Shown here in pieces: positions 26,641 to 35,403 of a DNA stretch of 64,000 nucleotides. The DNA comes from Gemmatimonadota bacterium (GTDB lineage: Bacteria; Gemmatimonadota; Gemmatimonadetes; Gemmatimonadales; GWC2-71-9): contig JANYLJ010000018.1 in NCBI GenBank assembly GCA_025357945.1, forward strand, positions 1-64,000. The letters are read 5' to 3'. The notes below the pieces were generated by a model. It did no database searches and was not told the origin of the DNA. It saw only the letters and a list, made by a program, of their open reading frames with translations. A program made the translations under genes and the position numbers. Each line of letters begins with the position of its first letter. Position 1 is the first letter of the stretch.

Positions 26641-28082
26641 TGGTCTGGACGCTGGCGGTGCGGCACCTGCTGGTCCGACCCGGACGGGCGGTGGTGCTGT
26701 TCGGCGGATACGCCATCGGTGTCGCCGTGATGATCGTGCTGCTCTCGGTTGGCGACGCGATGCTCGAACAGTCGCGCGACGTATCCCTCATTGCTGGCGG
26801 GGACCTCACCGCGCTGCCGCAGGGCGTGGACATTGAGGCGATGCGCACCGGCGGCCTCACCGGCATGTTTTTCGGGATCAATGGTGCCCGGTTCGTGTCA
26901 CGCCAGATGCTCGGAGGACCACGACACCAATCCGTGGTCGCCGCCGTGTCGCCAGTACTCGAACAGAAGCTGCTTGAGGTGCGAACGCGGGACACGGCGT
27001 ACACGGTGCGCGCGGGTGGCGAGATTCCCAGCGCCGCAGCTGCCGCGGGTGCCGGGCTGCGGATCGTGGCGGGTATCTGGAGCGATGGCCCACCGGACCG
27101 GGCGTGGATTGCGCCGGAGCGACAGGGATTCTACGACGAAATCGATCATTTTCACCTGCCACCCACGCGCGACAGCAGCTGGGCGGAATGGCATTACTTC
27201 AACGTGATCGTGAGCGACCACGAGTGGTGGTACATCACGTTGCTCGTGGGCGGCGACCGGTACGGTTCGCGATCAGGCGGGCAGGTCCTGGTGACGCATC
27301 GCCTGCCGAACGGGACGTATCAGCGATTCGTCCAGAACGTCCGCCGCAACGCGATCGTGCTCGATACCACCCGCGCCGATCTCTTCGTGGGTGCGAGCAG
27401 CGTCGTCCAGCGCGACGGAGTGTATCGCATCCGCGGCGCGGCGGGCGCCGCCACGTTCAACATCACGCTCACACCGGCCGGGGGACGCTATTTCCCGCCG
27501 GTCGAGCTCGGCGACGATCACGAGGCGTCGGGGTATGTCGTGCCCGCCCTGGTGGGCACCGCATCAGGTCGCCTCTGCTCCGCGCGCGCGTGCCGCGACT
27601 TTCACGACGTCGCCGCCTACCACGACCACAACTGGGGAAGCTGGCGCGCTGTCACCTGGGAATGGGGTGCGGGGCGGAGTGCCACGCACGCGCTCCTGTA
27701 CGGCGGCGTCATCGCGGCTGAGCGCACCTCGAGCAGCGTACCATTCTTTCTCGCACTCGAGGATTCGCTGGGCGTGCAGCAGATCTACCGCTTCGACGCG
27801 GTCGAGCGGTTTGGGGCGCAGGCGGTGGCCGGAATGCCCGGGGTCAGTGCCCCGGATTCGCTGCGCATCCGCGCGTCACGACTCGATGACACGCTCCGCA
27901 TTTCGGTGCGGATCGTCGACGTCGCGGCGTCCCAATCGATGGTGGCCGGCCCGGACCGCGTCTTCCTGCAGATGCGTGGGGTGTGGCGGGCGACGGGGAC
28001 GGCCGCGGGCGTCGCGATCGCCGACAGCGGCAGTGGGTTCTTTGAGACGTGGGTGAGAAGGGCGGTGAGAGGACAGCGCTGA
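26640..28082 (+). CDS. AttH/CrtC-like lipocalin fused to an FtsX-type membrane anchor
   Basis: The 480-residue protein starts like an FtsX permease (WTLAVRHLLVRPGRAVVLFGGYAIGVAVMIVLL, residues 3-35) but has only that one clear helix. From about residue 160 it carries an AttH/CrtC-type calycin domain: WHYFNVIVSDHEWWYITLLVGG near 183, and AYHDHNWGSW with TWEWGAG near 325-345. Agrobacterium AttEFGH and similar operons pair an AttH lipocalin with an ABC exporter; here it is physically anchored. It presumably accepts a lipid or hydrophobic ligand from the permeases. The gene ends within a hairpin (28061-28111). Confidence 0.75.
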   Translation: MVWTLAVRHLLVRPGRAVVLFGGYAIGVAVMIVLLSVGDAMLEQSRDVSLIAGGDLTALPQGVDIEAMRTGGLTGMFFGINGARFVSRQMLGGPRHQSVVAAVSPVLEQKLLEVRTRDTAYTVRAGGEIPSAAAAAGAGLRIVAGIWSDGPPDRAWIAPERQGFYDEIDHFHLPPTRDSSWAEWHYFNVIVSDHEWWYITLLVGGDRYGSRSGGQVLVTHRLPNGTYQRFVQNVRRNAIVLDTTRADLFVGASSVVQRDGVYRIRGAAGAATFNITLTPAGGRYFPPVELGDDHEASGYVVPALVGTASGRLCSARACRDFHDVAAYHDHNWGSWRAVTWEWGAGRSATHALLYGGVIAAERTSSSVPFFLALEDSLGVQQIYRFDAVERFGAQAVAGMPGVSAPDSLRIRASRLDDTLRISVRIVDVAASQSMVAGPDRVFLQMRGVWRATGTAAGVAIADSGSGFFETWVRRAVRGQR

Positions 28083-28111
28083 GAGGTGAGCGGGAAGCTC
28101 CTCTCACCGCC
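28061..28111. repeat. Palindrome with GTGAGAGG-type arms
   Basis: GGCGGTGAGAGG (28061-28072) pairs perfectly with CCTCTCACCGCC (28100-28111). Flanking and loop bases carry further GGTGAGA/GAGAGGTGAG units, so the left side is made of short tandem repeats. It spans the stop codon of the AttH-fusion gene and precedes the kinase gene. There is no T-run, so a simple intrinsic terminator is unlikely. Confidence 0.6.
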
Positions 28112-28161
28112 GCCATTTCCGCGCTACATTTGGGGTTCGCCAACCCAACGGGCCCCTGTCC

Positions 28162-31053
28162 ATGTCCGAAACCCTCGAGCGCCTGCGCGCGGCGCTTCGC
28201 GACACCTACGCTGTGGACTGCCAGATCGGTCAAGGCGGCATGGCGACGGTCTTCCTCGCCGAGGACCTGAAACACCACCGTCGGGTGGCGATCAAACTGC
28301 TGCGCCCGGAGCTGACCGCTTCGCTCGGGACCGACCGTTTCCTCCGGGAAATCGAACTCGCCGCCAAGCTCCAGCATCCGCACATCGTGCCGGTGTATGA
28401 CTCCGGCGCCGCCGACGGTTTCCTCTACTATGTGATGCCGTTTGTCGACGGTGAATCGTTGCGCGACCTGTTGCAGCGCGAGGGTCGCGTCTCCATCGAC
28501 CGCGCCGCCGAGATCGTACGCGACGCAGCGAGCGGGCTGGCCTACGCCCACAAACAGGGCGTCGTGCACCGCGATATCAAGCCGGAGAACATCATGCTTT
28601 CCGGTGGTCACGCCGTGGTAACCGACTTCGGCATTGCGCGCGCGATCGACGCGTCGCGTGCCGCCAACGCCGGACTCACCGGGACCGGCATGGCGATCGG
28701 CACACCGGCGTACATGAGCCCGGAACAGGCGACGGCCGACACGGTGGACGCCCGCAGCGACCAGTACGCGTTGGCCTGCGTGTTGTACGAAATGGTGAGT
28801 GGCAACCAGCCATTTACCGCGCCGACGATGCAGGCGTTGCTCACCAAGGTGCTCACCGGCGCGCGCCCCAAACTCGCCACGGTGGTGGCCGGGACACCGC
28901 CGGGACTGGACGCAGCGGTGCAGCGCGGGCTGGCCCAGGATCCCGCGCAACGCTTTCCCGACATCATGGCGTTCGCGAACGCGGTGACGCACGAGAGCAG
29001 TGGCGCGGCCGCGGCCACCCGCGAGAGTCGTCGGTGGAAGCGACTGACGTTCGTCGTCCCGGTCGTTGCCGTCGCTGCAGTGCTCGCCGTCGTGTTCGCC
29101 CTGCGGCCGAAGCGAGTTGTCGTCTCGGGCGCGGAAACGATTGCGGTGGTGCCGTTCGCCACCAGCGGTATCGGCGTCGAAAATCTCGGCGAAGGGATGG
29201 TCGACCTGATCAGCGGCAACCTCGATGGCGTGGGCGGCATTCGCACCATCGAGTCACGGCAGGTGTTGCGCGCTTGGCAGCGCCGTGCGAAGGGCGGCAC
29301 GCCGACACTCGATGACGCGATCGCCGTGGCCCGCAGCGTCAAGGCGGGGTCGGTGCTGACCGGGTCGCTGCTCGCGACCGGCCAGCGGACGCGACTGACC
29401 GCAGAACTCTATGACCTGAGCGGCAAGCAACTCGCGCGCGAACAGGTCGAGGGCCCGACTGACTCGGTGCTGACCCTGGCCGACGGTCTCGCGCTCAAGT
29501 TGCTGCACGGCATCTGGCGCTCGAAGGAGCCGCTCCCGTCGGCGCGCAGCTCGGCGATTACGTCGACCTCGATGGAAGCAATTCGCGCCTACCTCGACGG
29601 TGAGAAGTGGTACCGTCGCGGCCGCTGGGACTCGGCGCAGGTTGCCTACGAACATGCCGTTGCCGCGGATTCGACGTTCGCGATTGCGTGGTACAAACTC
29701 GCGAGTACACTCGGCTGGGAAGGGCAGGTCGCTACCAAGGCCTCAAGCCTGGCCGGCAGGAACGCGGTCAGGTATTCGACGTCGTTGCCACCGCGACTGC
29801 GCGCCATTCTCGTCGCCTATGAGATGTTCCAGCGCGGACGTCCGGAAGCGGCCGACTCGATGCGCAACTACACCGCGCTGTACCCCGAGGATGCTGACGG
29901 CTGGTATCTCCTCGGCGAAGCGCAATACCATACTCGCAGTTATCACCCGCTCCCGCCGGCTGAGCTGATTGTTCCGTTTGATCGCGTCCTGGCGCTCGAC
30001 TCGACCCTCGCGGCCGCTGCAATCCACCCGATGGAGCTCGCGCTCGAGCAACACGACACGGTGCTCGGGAAGCGCTACCTCAAGGTGTTTCAGGACGCGC
30101 ACGCTGAAGAGGAGGCGAAGGGCGCCAGCGAGGCGATGGCGGTGTTGCACGGCGCCGACACCGGCTTTGCGTCGATGATGAGCGTCTCGGCGGGAGGCAT
30201 GCGTATCGCTTCGTTGACGGCGTTGGCACGCTCGCCAGGGGTCAACGGCAGCAAGCTCGACACCTTGCTCCGCCACTTCGTGGCCCAGATGCCGCCGGAG
30301 GCTCGCCCCCAGGGCCTGCTGTTGTTGGGGTCGCTTACCGGGGCGCTCGGTCGGCAAGTGGCCGCACGGCGCATCGGCGACACGTTGATGACGTTGCCTG
30401 GCGGCGCGAACCTTCGTGAGTATGTCAGCCTCATGCCGGTGATCGGTGCCTTCATCGATTCGGCCATGGCGACCCGCTTTTCCAGCGCACTCGATACCGC
30501 GGTTGCGAAAAAACCGGCGGCGCTGCCGTACGTTTCCTACTACCGTGCCATGATGGCCCTTGATCAGGGACAGACCGCGAAGGCGGCCGCCATTCTGCAG
30601 CCGGCGATCGCTGGGCTGAACGCCAACTCGCCCGATTTCCTTCGTGGCGGGCTGATCGGCCTCGACGGACTCCGCATGGCGGCCGCCGGTGATGTCACGC
30701 GCGGGCTCGCACGCACCGACTCGGGACTCCGCATTGTGGGCGGATTTGCCAATCCCGTGTTCGGCAGCGCGGTGTCGCTGCGGCTCGCGCTCTACCTCGC
30801 GTCGCAGCCGGCGACCCGTGCCGCCGGAATCGAACGGTTGCGCGACGGATTCACCGATCAGATCGCGTTTATTCCGATTGTACAATACGATCTCGGCAAG
30901 GCCTACGAAGCCGCCGGCGACAAGGCCAATGCTGTCGCATCCTACGGCCAGTTCCTGCGGTTGTGGGATCACGCGGATTCCAACTTTCAGTCGCGCGTGC
31001 GCGATGCCAAGGATGCGTTGCGGCGCTTGACCGGGGAGGGCGCCAAGAAATGA
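28162..31053 (+). CDS. Membrane Ser/Thr protein kinase with large extracytoplasmic TPR-like region
   Basis: The 963-residue receptor kinase has an N-terminal Hanks-type domain: GQGGMATV at 23-30, VAIK (K45), HRDIKPEN at 136-143 and DFG at 155-157, then GTPAYMSPEQA. A basic RRWKR stretch precedes one membrane helix at about 295-313. The rest begins with a TolB-like IAVVPFATSG...LGEGMVDLISGNL module and continues as helical repeats resembling TPRs (for example around 485-530). This layout is very common in Gemmatimonadota. Its stop overlaps an NTF2-like gene, which may be a linked function. Confidence 0.9.
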   Translation: MSETLERLRAALRDTYAVDCQIGQGGMATVFLAEDLKHHRRVAIKLLRPELTASLGTDRFLREIELAAKLQHPHIVPVYDSGAADGFLYYVMPFVDGESLRDLLQREGRVSIDRAAEIVRDAASGLAYAHKQGVVHRDIKPENIMLSGGHAVVTDFGIARAIDASRAANAGLTGTGMAIGTPAYMSPEQATADTVDARSDQYALACVLYEMVSGNQPFTAPTMQALLTKVLTGARPKLATVVAGTPPGLDAAVQRGLAQDPAQRFPDIMAFANAVTHESSGAAAATRESRRWKRLTFVVPVVAVAAVLAVVFALRPKRVVVSGAETIAVVPFATSGIGVENLGEGMVDLISGNLDGVGGIRTIESRQVLRAWQRRAKGGTPTLDDAIAVARSVKAGSVLTGSLLATGQRTRLTAELYDLSGKQLAREQVEGPTDSVLTLADGLALKLLHGIWRSKEPLPSARSSAITSTSMEAIRAYLDGEKWYRRGRWDSAQVAYEHAVAADSTFAIAWYKLASTLGWEGQVATKASSLAGRNAVRYSTSLPPRLRAILVAYEMFQRGRPEAADSMRNYTALYPEDADGWYLLGEAQYHTRSYHPLPPAELIVPFDRVLALDSTLAAAAIHPMELALEQHDTVLGKRYLKVFQDAHAEEEAKGASEAMAVLHGADTGFASMMSVSAGGMRIASLTALARSPGVNGSKLDTLLRHFVAQMPPEARPQGLLLLGSLTGALGRQVAARRIGDTLMTLPGGANLREYVSLMPVIGAFIDSAMATRFSSALDTAVAKKPAALPYVSYYRAMMALDQGQTAKAAAILQPAIAGLNANSPDFLRGGLIGLDGLRMAAAGDVTRGLARTDSGLRIVGGFANPVFGSAVSLRLALYLASQPATRAAGIERLRDGFTDQIAFIPIVQYDLGKAYEAAGDKANAVASYGQFLRLWDHADSNFQSRVRDAKDALRRLTGEGAKK

Positions 31054-31469
31054 CCGATGCGATGATGCCGGACCCGGCGACGATGCGAATCGTCGCGCGC
31101 GCACTCGCCGACCAGCTCGCGGAAGGGTGGAGTAAGGGCAGGCCGGACCTGATGGTCGGCGTCTTCGCTGCGGAACCGGTGTTCATCGAGACGCCGTTCT
31201 CCACACCGCTCACCGGCACCGATACGATCCGCCAATGGGCGAGCGACATTCCGTACTATCAGTCCGAGGCGACGTTCACGGTGGGCGAGGTGTTCGTCGC
31301 CGGGCCGTGGTTCTCGACCGAGTTCAAGCTGGTGTTCCGCCGGCGAACGACCGGCGAATGGGTCGACGCGCGCGGGGCGATGTTCGCCGAGACGGATGGT
31401 GCGAAGATTACGGAGTTGAGGATGTATTGGCATCGGTGGAATGGCGGGAGCGAGACGTCGGTGGCTTGA
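31050..31469 (+). CDS. NTF2/SnoaL-like domain protein
   Basis: This 139-residue single-domain protein has a cone-shaped NTF2-like fold pattern: AEGWSKGRPDLMVGVFAAEPVFIETPF, TGTDTIRQWAS and a terminal beta sheet ending LRMYWHRW. Such proteins are polyketide cyclases, isomerases or simple ligand-binding modules; no catalytic dyad can be assigned. ATG overlaps the kinase stop (ATGA), implying co-translation. No signal peptide is visible. Confidence 0.8.
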   Translation: MTDAMMPDPATMRIVARALADQLAEGWSKGRPDLMVGVFAAEPVFIETPFSTPLTGTDTIRQWASDIPYYQSEATFTVGEVFVAGPWFSTEFKLVFRRRTTGEWVDARGAMFAETDGAKITELRMYWHRWNGGSETSVA

Positions 31470-31634
31470 TCGGCCCCGCTGGTAACAGGTCGCACCTGTC
31501 CACCGCCCCGGACAACCGGCTTGGTCGTCCATCCGTAACCGATTGTCCAGTAACATGTTAGCTATGGCACGGAACTGGATATCTACCTCAGCGTATTTTC
31601 CCAACTTGGCGTCCGCAGCTTGCCTGGAGGTTCC

Positions 31635-32903
31635 ATGCTGACACTACTTGCGACGCTGCTCGTCGCCGCCCCCTCTGGCGACACCACCGGTGCCGGTATC
31701 GCGGCGGCGCGGACCCCCGCGATTCAGGTTTCGCTCAACGACGGTGGCAACTTCGCTCCCGGCGGACTGGTCAATGTCCGGGTGCAGACAGCGGACGATG
31801 GCTACCTGATCGTCTTCCGCGTGGATGGCGACGGCCGGATCCGAGTGGTGTTCCCGCTCGATCCCGACGCCGACGCGTTCGTGCGTGGTGGCAAGGAGTA
31901 TGAGCTCCGCGGACGGGGCGACCGGTCGACCTTCCTGGCCGACGATCGCGGTGGCAGCGGCATGATCTACGCCGCGCTCTCCCACCAGCTGCTGGTGCTG
32001 CGAGACTTCAGTCAGAACGGGCACTGGGACTACGACGCGCTGCGGCTCCGCGACAGCACCACTGACGCAGAGAACGACCTGACCGCGATTGTGGCGCGGA
32101 TGACCAACCGTGCCCGCTTCGACTATGACGCCATTAGTTACCGCGTGCAGGATATCAGCAGCGTCTCGACCGTGGTGAATGGCGGCGGCGGTTACTATCC
32201 CGGTCTCTACGATCCGTACTACAATCCGCGCTGGCGCTGCATGAGCTGCGGTTGGGGCTACCCGGGGAGCGAGTTCTCTGTCGGCTTCGGCTACTCGCCG
32301 TTCTGGGATCCGTGGCTCTATTCGCCCTGGGGTTACAACTACGGCTACGGCTATGGCTACGGGTCTGGCTATGGCTATGGCTATCCTGGCAACAACTGGT
32401 TCCCGGTGGTCGGCAACAATCCGCGCCCGGTGCCGGTGCTCCCGCCGGGTACCCGCTCTCGCCCGCGACCGATGATGCCGCCGTCGGGCACTGGCACCAA
32501 CGTGAGCGCGCCACCATCGCCGGCGCATGCAGCGCCGCCGCCCGCGCCGCCCCGTGCACCCGGTGTCGGCACGCGGTCACGGCCGCGCCCGTCCGACTTG
32601 TCCGTGACGGCGCCGAGGAGCAGGATGCCTGGTGAACGGCCGGTGTTCCGCCAACCGCCGCAGACGCTGACAACGACACAGGCCGCCGATCGTCCGCGCA
32701 CCGAACAACCGCAGTCGCGTCCGGTGTATCGCGAGCCACCCCAGGCGTATCGCGCGCCACCTCAGGTGGATCGCGCGCCACCCCAGGCGTATCGCGCGCC
32801 ACCGCCGCCGGCATCTTCGTCAGCCCCTCGCGCGGCACCGGCGCAGCATTCCGCGCCGCCCCCGGCTGCAAGGTCACGGCCCGCAGGCGGCGGGCACGGG
32901 TAG
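31635..32903 (+). CDS. Exported DUF4384-like protein with Tyr/Gly and Pro-rich tail
   Basis: This 422-residue protein has a short signal peptide (MLTLLATLLVAAPSG). Residues 25-120 resemble the DUF4384-type beta domain (VSLNDGGNFAPGGLVNVRVQT..DGYLIVFRVDGDGRIRVVFP). The middle is Tyr/Gly-rich (YGYGYGYGSGYGYG near 238-251), and the tail is Pro/Ala/Arg-rich with imperfect repeats of the type YRAPPQ at about 370-395. The tail is probably disordered and surface-exposed. ATG follows GGAGG by about 5 bases. The gene ends one base before a long palindrome. Confidence 0.75.
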   Translation: MLTLLATLLVAAPSGDTTGAGIAAARTPAIQVSLNDGGNFAPGGLVNVRVQTADDGYLIVFRVDGDGRIRVVFPLDPDADAFVRGGKEYELRGRGDRSTFLADDRGGSGMIYAALSHQLLVLRDFSQNGHWDYDALRLRDSTTDAENDLTAIVARMTNRARFDYDAISYRVQDISSVSTVVNGGGGYYPGLYDPYYNPRWRCMSCGWGYPGSEFSVGFGYSPFWDPWLYSPWGYNYGYGYGYGSGYGYGYPGNNWFPVVGNNPRPVPVLPPGTRSRPRPMMPPSGTGTNVSAPPSPAHAAPPPAPPRAPGVGTRSRPRPSDLSVTAPRSRMPGERPVFRQPPQTLTTTQAADRPRTEQPQSRPVYREPPQAYRAPPQVDRAPPQAYRAPPPPASSSAPRAAPAQHSAPPPAARSRPAGGGHG

Positions 32904-33018
32904 GAGAGGCGAGAGACGAGAGACGAGAGACGAGAGAAACCAGCCTGGTTGGGTAGATCCTTCGTTTAGCGGCTGGCCTGTCTCGTCTCTCATCTCTCGT
33001 CTCTCGTCTCTCGTCGCT
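32904..33018. repeat. Long imperfect palindrome with GAGACGAGA tandem arms (copy A)
   Basis: The left arm (32904-32937) is built of GAGACGA/GAGAGACGA units; the right arm (32981-33018) is its near-complement with TCTCGTCTCTC units and one CATC variant. An inner stem CCAGCC (32940-32945) / GGCTGG (32971-32976) lies in the loop. It fills the whole gap between two convergent genes and shares arm sequence with 37640-37739. Confidence 0.85.
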
Positions 33019-33483
33019 CTAGTTTTTCCTGTGTTTCCCCGCATACTCCGTTCCCCATTCCAAAATCTCCACGCTTCGCAGTCCGCCGCGCATCGCGGCA
33101 TCGACCGCGCTCGCCTGATCCATCCCTTCATCGATCATCAGGTAGGCGATGAGCGGGCCACCAGTGCGGTTGGCGCTGCTGCAGTGGAGCAGGGTTGGTG
33201 TGGGGCGCGCCGCGCGGAGTGCAGTGAGCACGCGTTCCATCGCCTGATCGGTGAGCGCACCGGAAACGACCGGTGCATTGACGTAGTGCATGCCGAGGGT
33301 GGCGGCGGTCCCAGGCTCGTCAAATGGTCGCGGTTCCATGGCATCGCGGAGGTCGATCACGGTGCGCACACCCGCGGCGTGGAGTGCGGTGAGTTGCGGA
33401 GCTGATAGTTGGCCCCCGACGACGAGCCAAGGGAGCGGCGACGAGGCGTTGACGACGCCGTCAGCAGCGGCGAGAAGTGTCAT
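33019..33483 (-). CDS. DSP-like phosphatase (DUF442/Blh family)
   Basis: This 154-residue protein has the cysteine-phosphatase loop HCSSANRTGG (CX5R) near residue 100, a conserved VGGQLSAPQLTALHAAGVRTVIDLRD segment near 25-50 and AVDAAMRGGL near the end, as in the beta-lactamase-hydrolase-like phosphatase family. A general-acid aspartate cannot be placed with certainty. ATG at 33483 is used; it lies 43 bp from the divergent NAD synthetase start. Its stop abuts palindrome copy A. Confidence 0.78.
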   Translation of the reverse strand: MTLLAAADGVVNASSPLPWLVVGGQLSAPQLTALHAAGVRTVIDLRDAMEPRPFDEPGTAATLGMHYVNAPVVSGALTDQAMERVLTALRAARPTPTLLHCSSANRTGGPLIAYLMIDEGMDQASAVDAAMRGGLRSVEILEWGTEYAGKHRKN

Positions 33484-33526
33484 GCGGCCAAGTATAAGCC
33501 GCCGGAACGTGTATTTTACAGGCACG

Positions 33527-35377
33527 ATGCCGTTCATCACCGTCGCGCTCTGCCAGTTCCGCCCGACCAAGGGGTCGCTGGCCGCCAATCTCGACCAGAT
33601 CGAGCGGGTTTTCGCGATGGTGGCTGCTGCACCGACGCCGCCCGATGTGCTCGTTTTTCCCGAAGCGATGCTGACAGGATACTTCCTCGAAGGGGGCGTG
33701 CGGGACCACGCGGTGAGCGCGAACGATGTCTTCGCGGCGCTGCGTGACCGGCACGCCCGTAGCGGCGCGCCACCGGTCGAGCTCTGCGTCGGCTTCTACG
33801 AACGCCTGGACGATCGTCTTCATAACTCCGCCGTCTGGGTCGCCCTCGGCGGCACGGACGCCGGTATCCGGCACGTGCATCGCAAGGTGTTCCTGCCGAC
33901 CTACGGCGTGTTCGATGAAGAACGCTTCGTCGAAGCAGGGCGCGATGTGCGCGCGTTCGACACCCGATTCGGTCGTGCGGCGATGCTGGTGTGCGAGGAT
34001 GCGTGGCACTCGCTCACCGGTACGATCGCCGCCGTCGACGGGGCGCAACTGATCGCGATTGTGGCGGCGAGCCCGGCGCGTGGCCTGGTGCCCGATCCGC
34101 TGCATCCCGGTCGGCCGACGTCGCTGGTGCGGTGGGATCGTGTGGTCCAGGAGATGGCGGCAGAACATGGCGTGTACATCGCGCTCACGCAGCTCGTCGG
34201 CTTCGAGGGCGGCAAGGGCTTTCCGGGCGGATCGATCGTGGTGAGCCCGAGTGGCGACGTGATCGCGCGGGCACCAGTGTTCGCGGATGCGATGGTGTCG
34301 GTCGCGGTCGATCTGGACGAGATCGCGCGCGCCCGCGCGGCGACACCGCTCCTCGCCGATCTCGAATTGAAGTTGCCGCACCTGCTGGAATCGCTGGAGG
34401 AGAGGCGCAGGGAACGGGCGGTAGCGGACGTGGGACGTGGGACCTGGGACATGGGTCGTGGGACACGGGAGGGAGCGCTCCGGGATTTGACCGGACTTGC
34501 GGATCCGACGGACGGCCGCGCGTCCCAGGTCCCCCGTCCCACGTCCCAGGTACGAACTGCCCCCTCCCTTGCGATCGATCCGACGCTCACCCGTCACTGG
34601 CTCACCGAATTCCTCCGCGACGAGGTGGTACGCCGCCGTGGTTTCGCACGCGTGGTGATTGGTGTTTCCGGCGGGATCGACAGCGCTGTGGTTGCGTATC
34701 TCGCCGTCGCAGCGCTCGGCGCCGAGAACGTGGTGGCGGTGCGGATGCCGTATCGCGCATCGAGTGCCGATTCGCTCGAGCACGCGCACCTGGTGACCCA
34801 GGCCCTCGGAATCGAAGAACGCACGGTCGACATCAGCGCGGCGGTGGACGGTTACGCCGCCGCGTGCGGGATCACACCCACACCGCAGCGTCTCGGGAAC
34901 GTGATGGCTCGCATCCGCATGGTCACCCTGTTCGACCTGGGCGCCGCCCTCGCCGCGATTCCGCTCGGCACCGGCAACAAGAGCGAACGACTCCTCGGCT
35001 ATTTCACCTGGCACGCAGATGATGCGCCCCCAGTGAATCCGATCGGTGACCTGTTCAAGACGCAGGTGCGGGAACTGGCCGCAGCACTTGGCCTGCCGCC
35101 GGAGATTGTAGCCAAGCCGGCGAGCGCCGACCTGGTGGCCGGGCAGACCGACGAGGGCGACTTCGGGATCAGCTACGCGCGAGCGGACCCGGTGCTGGAG
35201 ATGCTCCTCCGTGGCGATCGCGACGACGTGATTGGGGCCGCGGGCTTTTCGGCTCCGGAGATCGCGCTGGTGCGCCAGCGGCTCGATAGCACACACTGGA
35301 AGCGTCGCCTGCCGAGCGTGGCGATGGTGTCGCAGACGGCGATCGGCGAGTACTACTTGCGACCGGTGGATTACTGA
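33527..35377 (+). CDS. nadE: Glutamine-dependent NAD+ synthetase, with in-frame palindromic insertion
   Basis: The 616-residue two-domain enzyme makes NAD+ from deamido-NAD+, using ammonia released by its own glutaminase. The nitrilase-type glutaminase (1-290) has E46 (FPEAM), K120 (HRKVF) and C156 (LVCEDAW). The synthetase (about 350-616) has the pyrophosphatase loop SGGIDS at 381-386, LGTGNKSE and FKTQVREL. Between them residues about 300-347 (DVGRGTWDMGRGT..., ...RASQVPRPTSQVR) are encoded by an inverted repeat, are low-complexity and look inserted. ATG at 33527 follows a TATTTT -10-like box closely. Confidence 0.93.
   Translation: MPFITVALCQFRPTKGSLAANLDQIERVFAMVAAAPTPPDVLVFPEAMLTGYFLEGGVRDHAVSANDVFAALRDRHARSGAPPVELCVGFYERLDDRLHNSAVWVALGGTDAGIRHVHRKVFLPTYGVFDEERFVEAGRDVRAFDTRFGRAAMLVCEDAWHSLTGTIAAVDGAQLIAIVAASPARGLVPDPLHPGRPTSLVRWDRVVQEMAAEHGVYIALTQLVGFEGGKGFPGGSIVVSPSGDVIARAPVFADAMVSVAVDLDEIARARAATPLLADLELKLPHLLESLEERRRERAVADVGRGTWDMGRGTREGALRDLTGLADPTDGRASQVPRPTSQVRTAPSLAIDPTLTRHWLTEFLRDEVVRRRGFARVVIGVSGGIDSAVVAYLAVAALGAENVVAVRMPYRASSADSLEHAHLVTQALGIEERTVDISAAVDGYAAACGITPTPQRLGNVMARIRMVTLFDLGAALAAIPLGTGNKSERLLGYFTWHADDAPPVNPIGDLFKTQVRELAAALGLPPEIVAKPASADLVAGQTDEGDFGISYARADPVLEMLLRGDRDDVIGAAGFSAPEIALVRQRLDSTHWKRRLPSVAMVSQTAIGEYYLRPVDY
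34425..34559. repeat. Palindromic element with GTGGGAC tandem arms inside nadE (copy C)
   Basis: The left arm (about 34425-34470) repeats GACGTGGGAC, GACCTGGGAC, GACATGGGTC and GTGGGACAC. The right arm (about 34521-34552) has the complementary GTCCCAGGTC, CCCGTCCCACG and TCCCAGG. The loop includes GGGAGCGCTCC. The element keeps the reading frame open through the inter-domain linker. Confidence 0.7.
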
Positions 35378-35403
35378 CAGCCACAACTCAGGATGACACG
35401 CTC

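Noticed and set aside
32340-32400. Short repeated GGCTATG units that could suggest a repeat array
   Set aside because: They encode the Tyr/Gly-rich stretch of an exported protein; there are no spacers or cas genes, so this is not CRISPR.
32904-33018. Palindrome A as an ordinary bidirectional terminator
   Set aside because: The position suits it, but there is no T-run on either strand and the arms recur at another locus, so repeat-family membership explains it better.
33461-35386. 641-residue minus-strand open frame
   Set aside because: It is opposite the NAD+ synthetase, which has complete catalytic motifs; no domain is seen in the minus frame.
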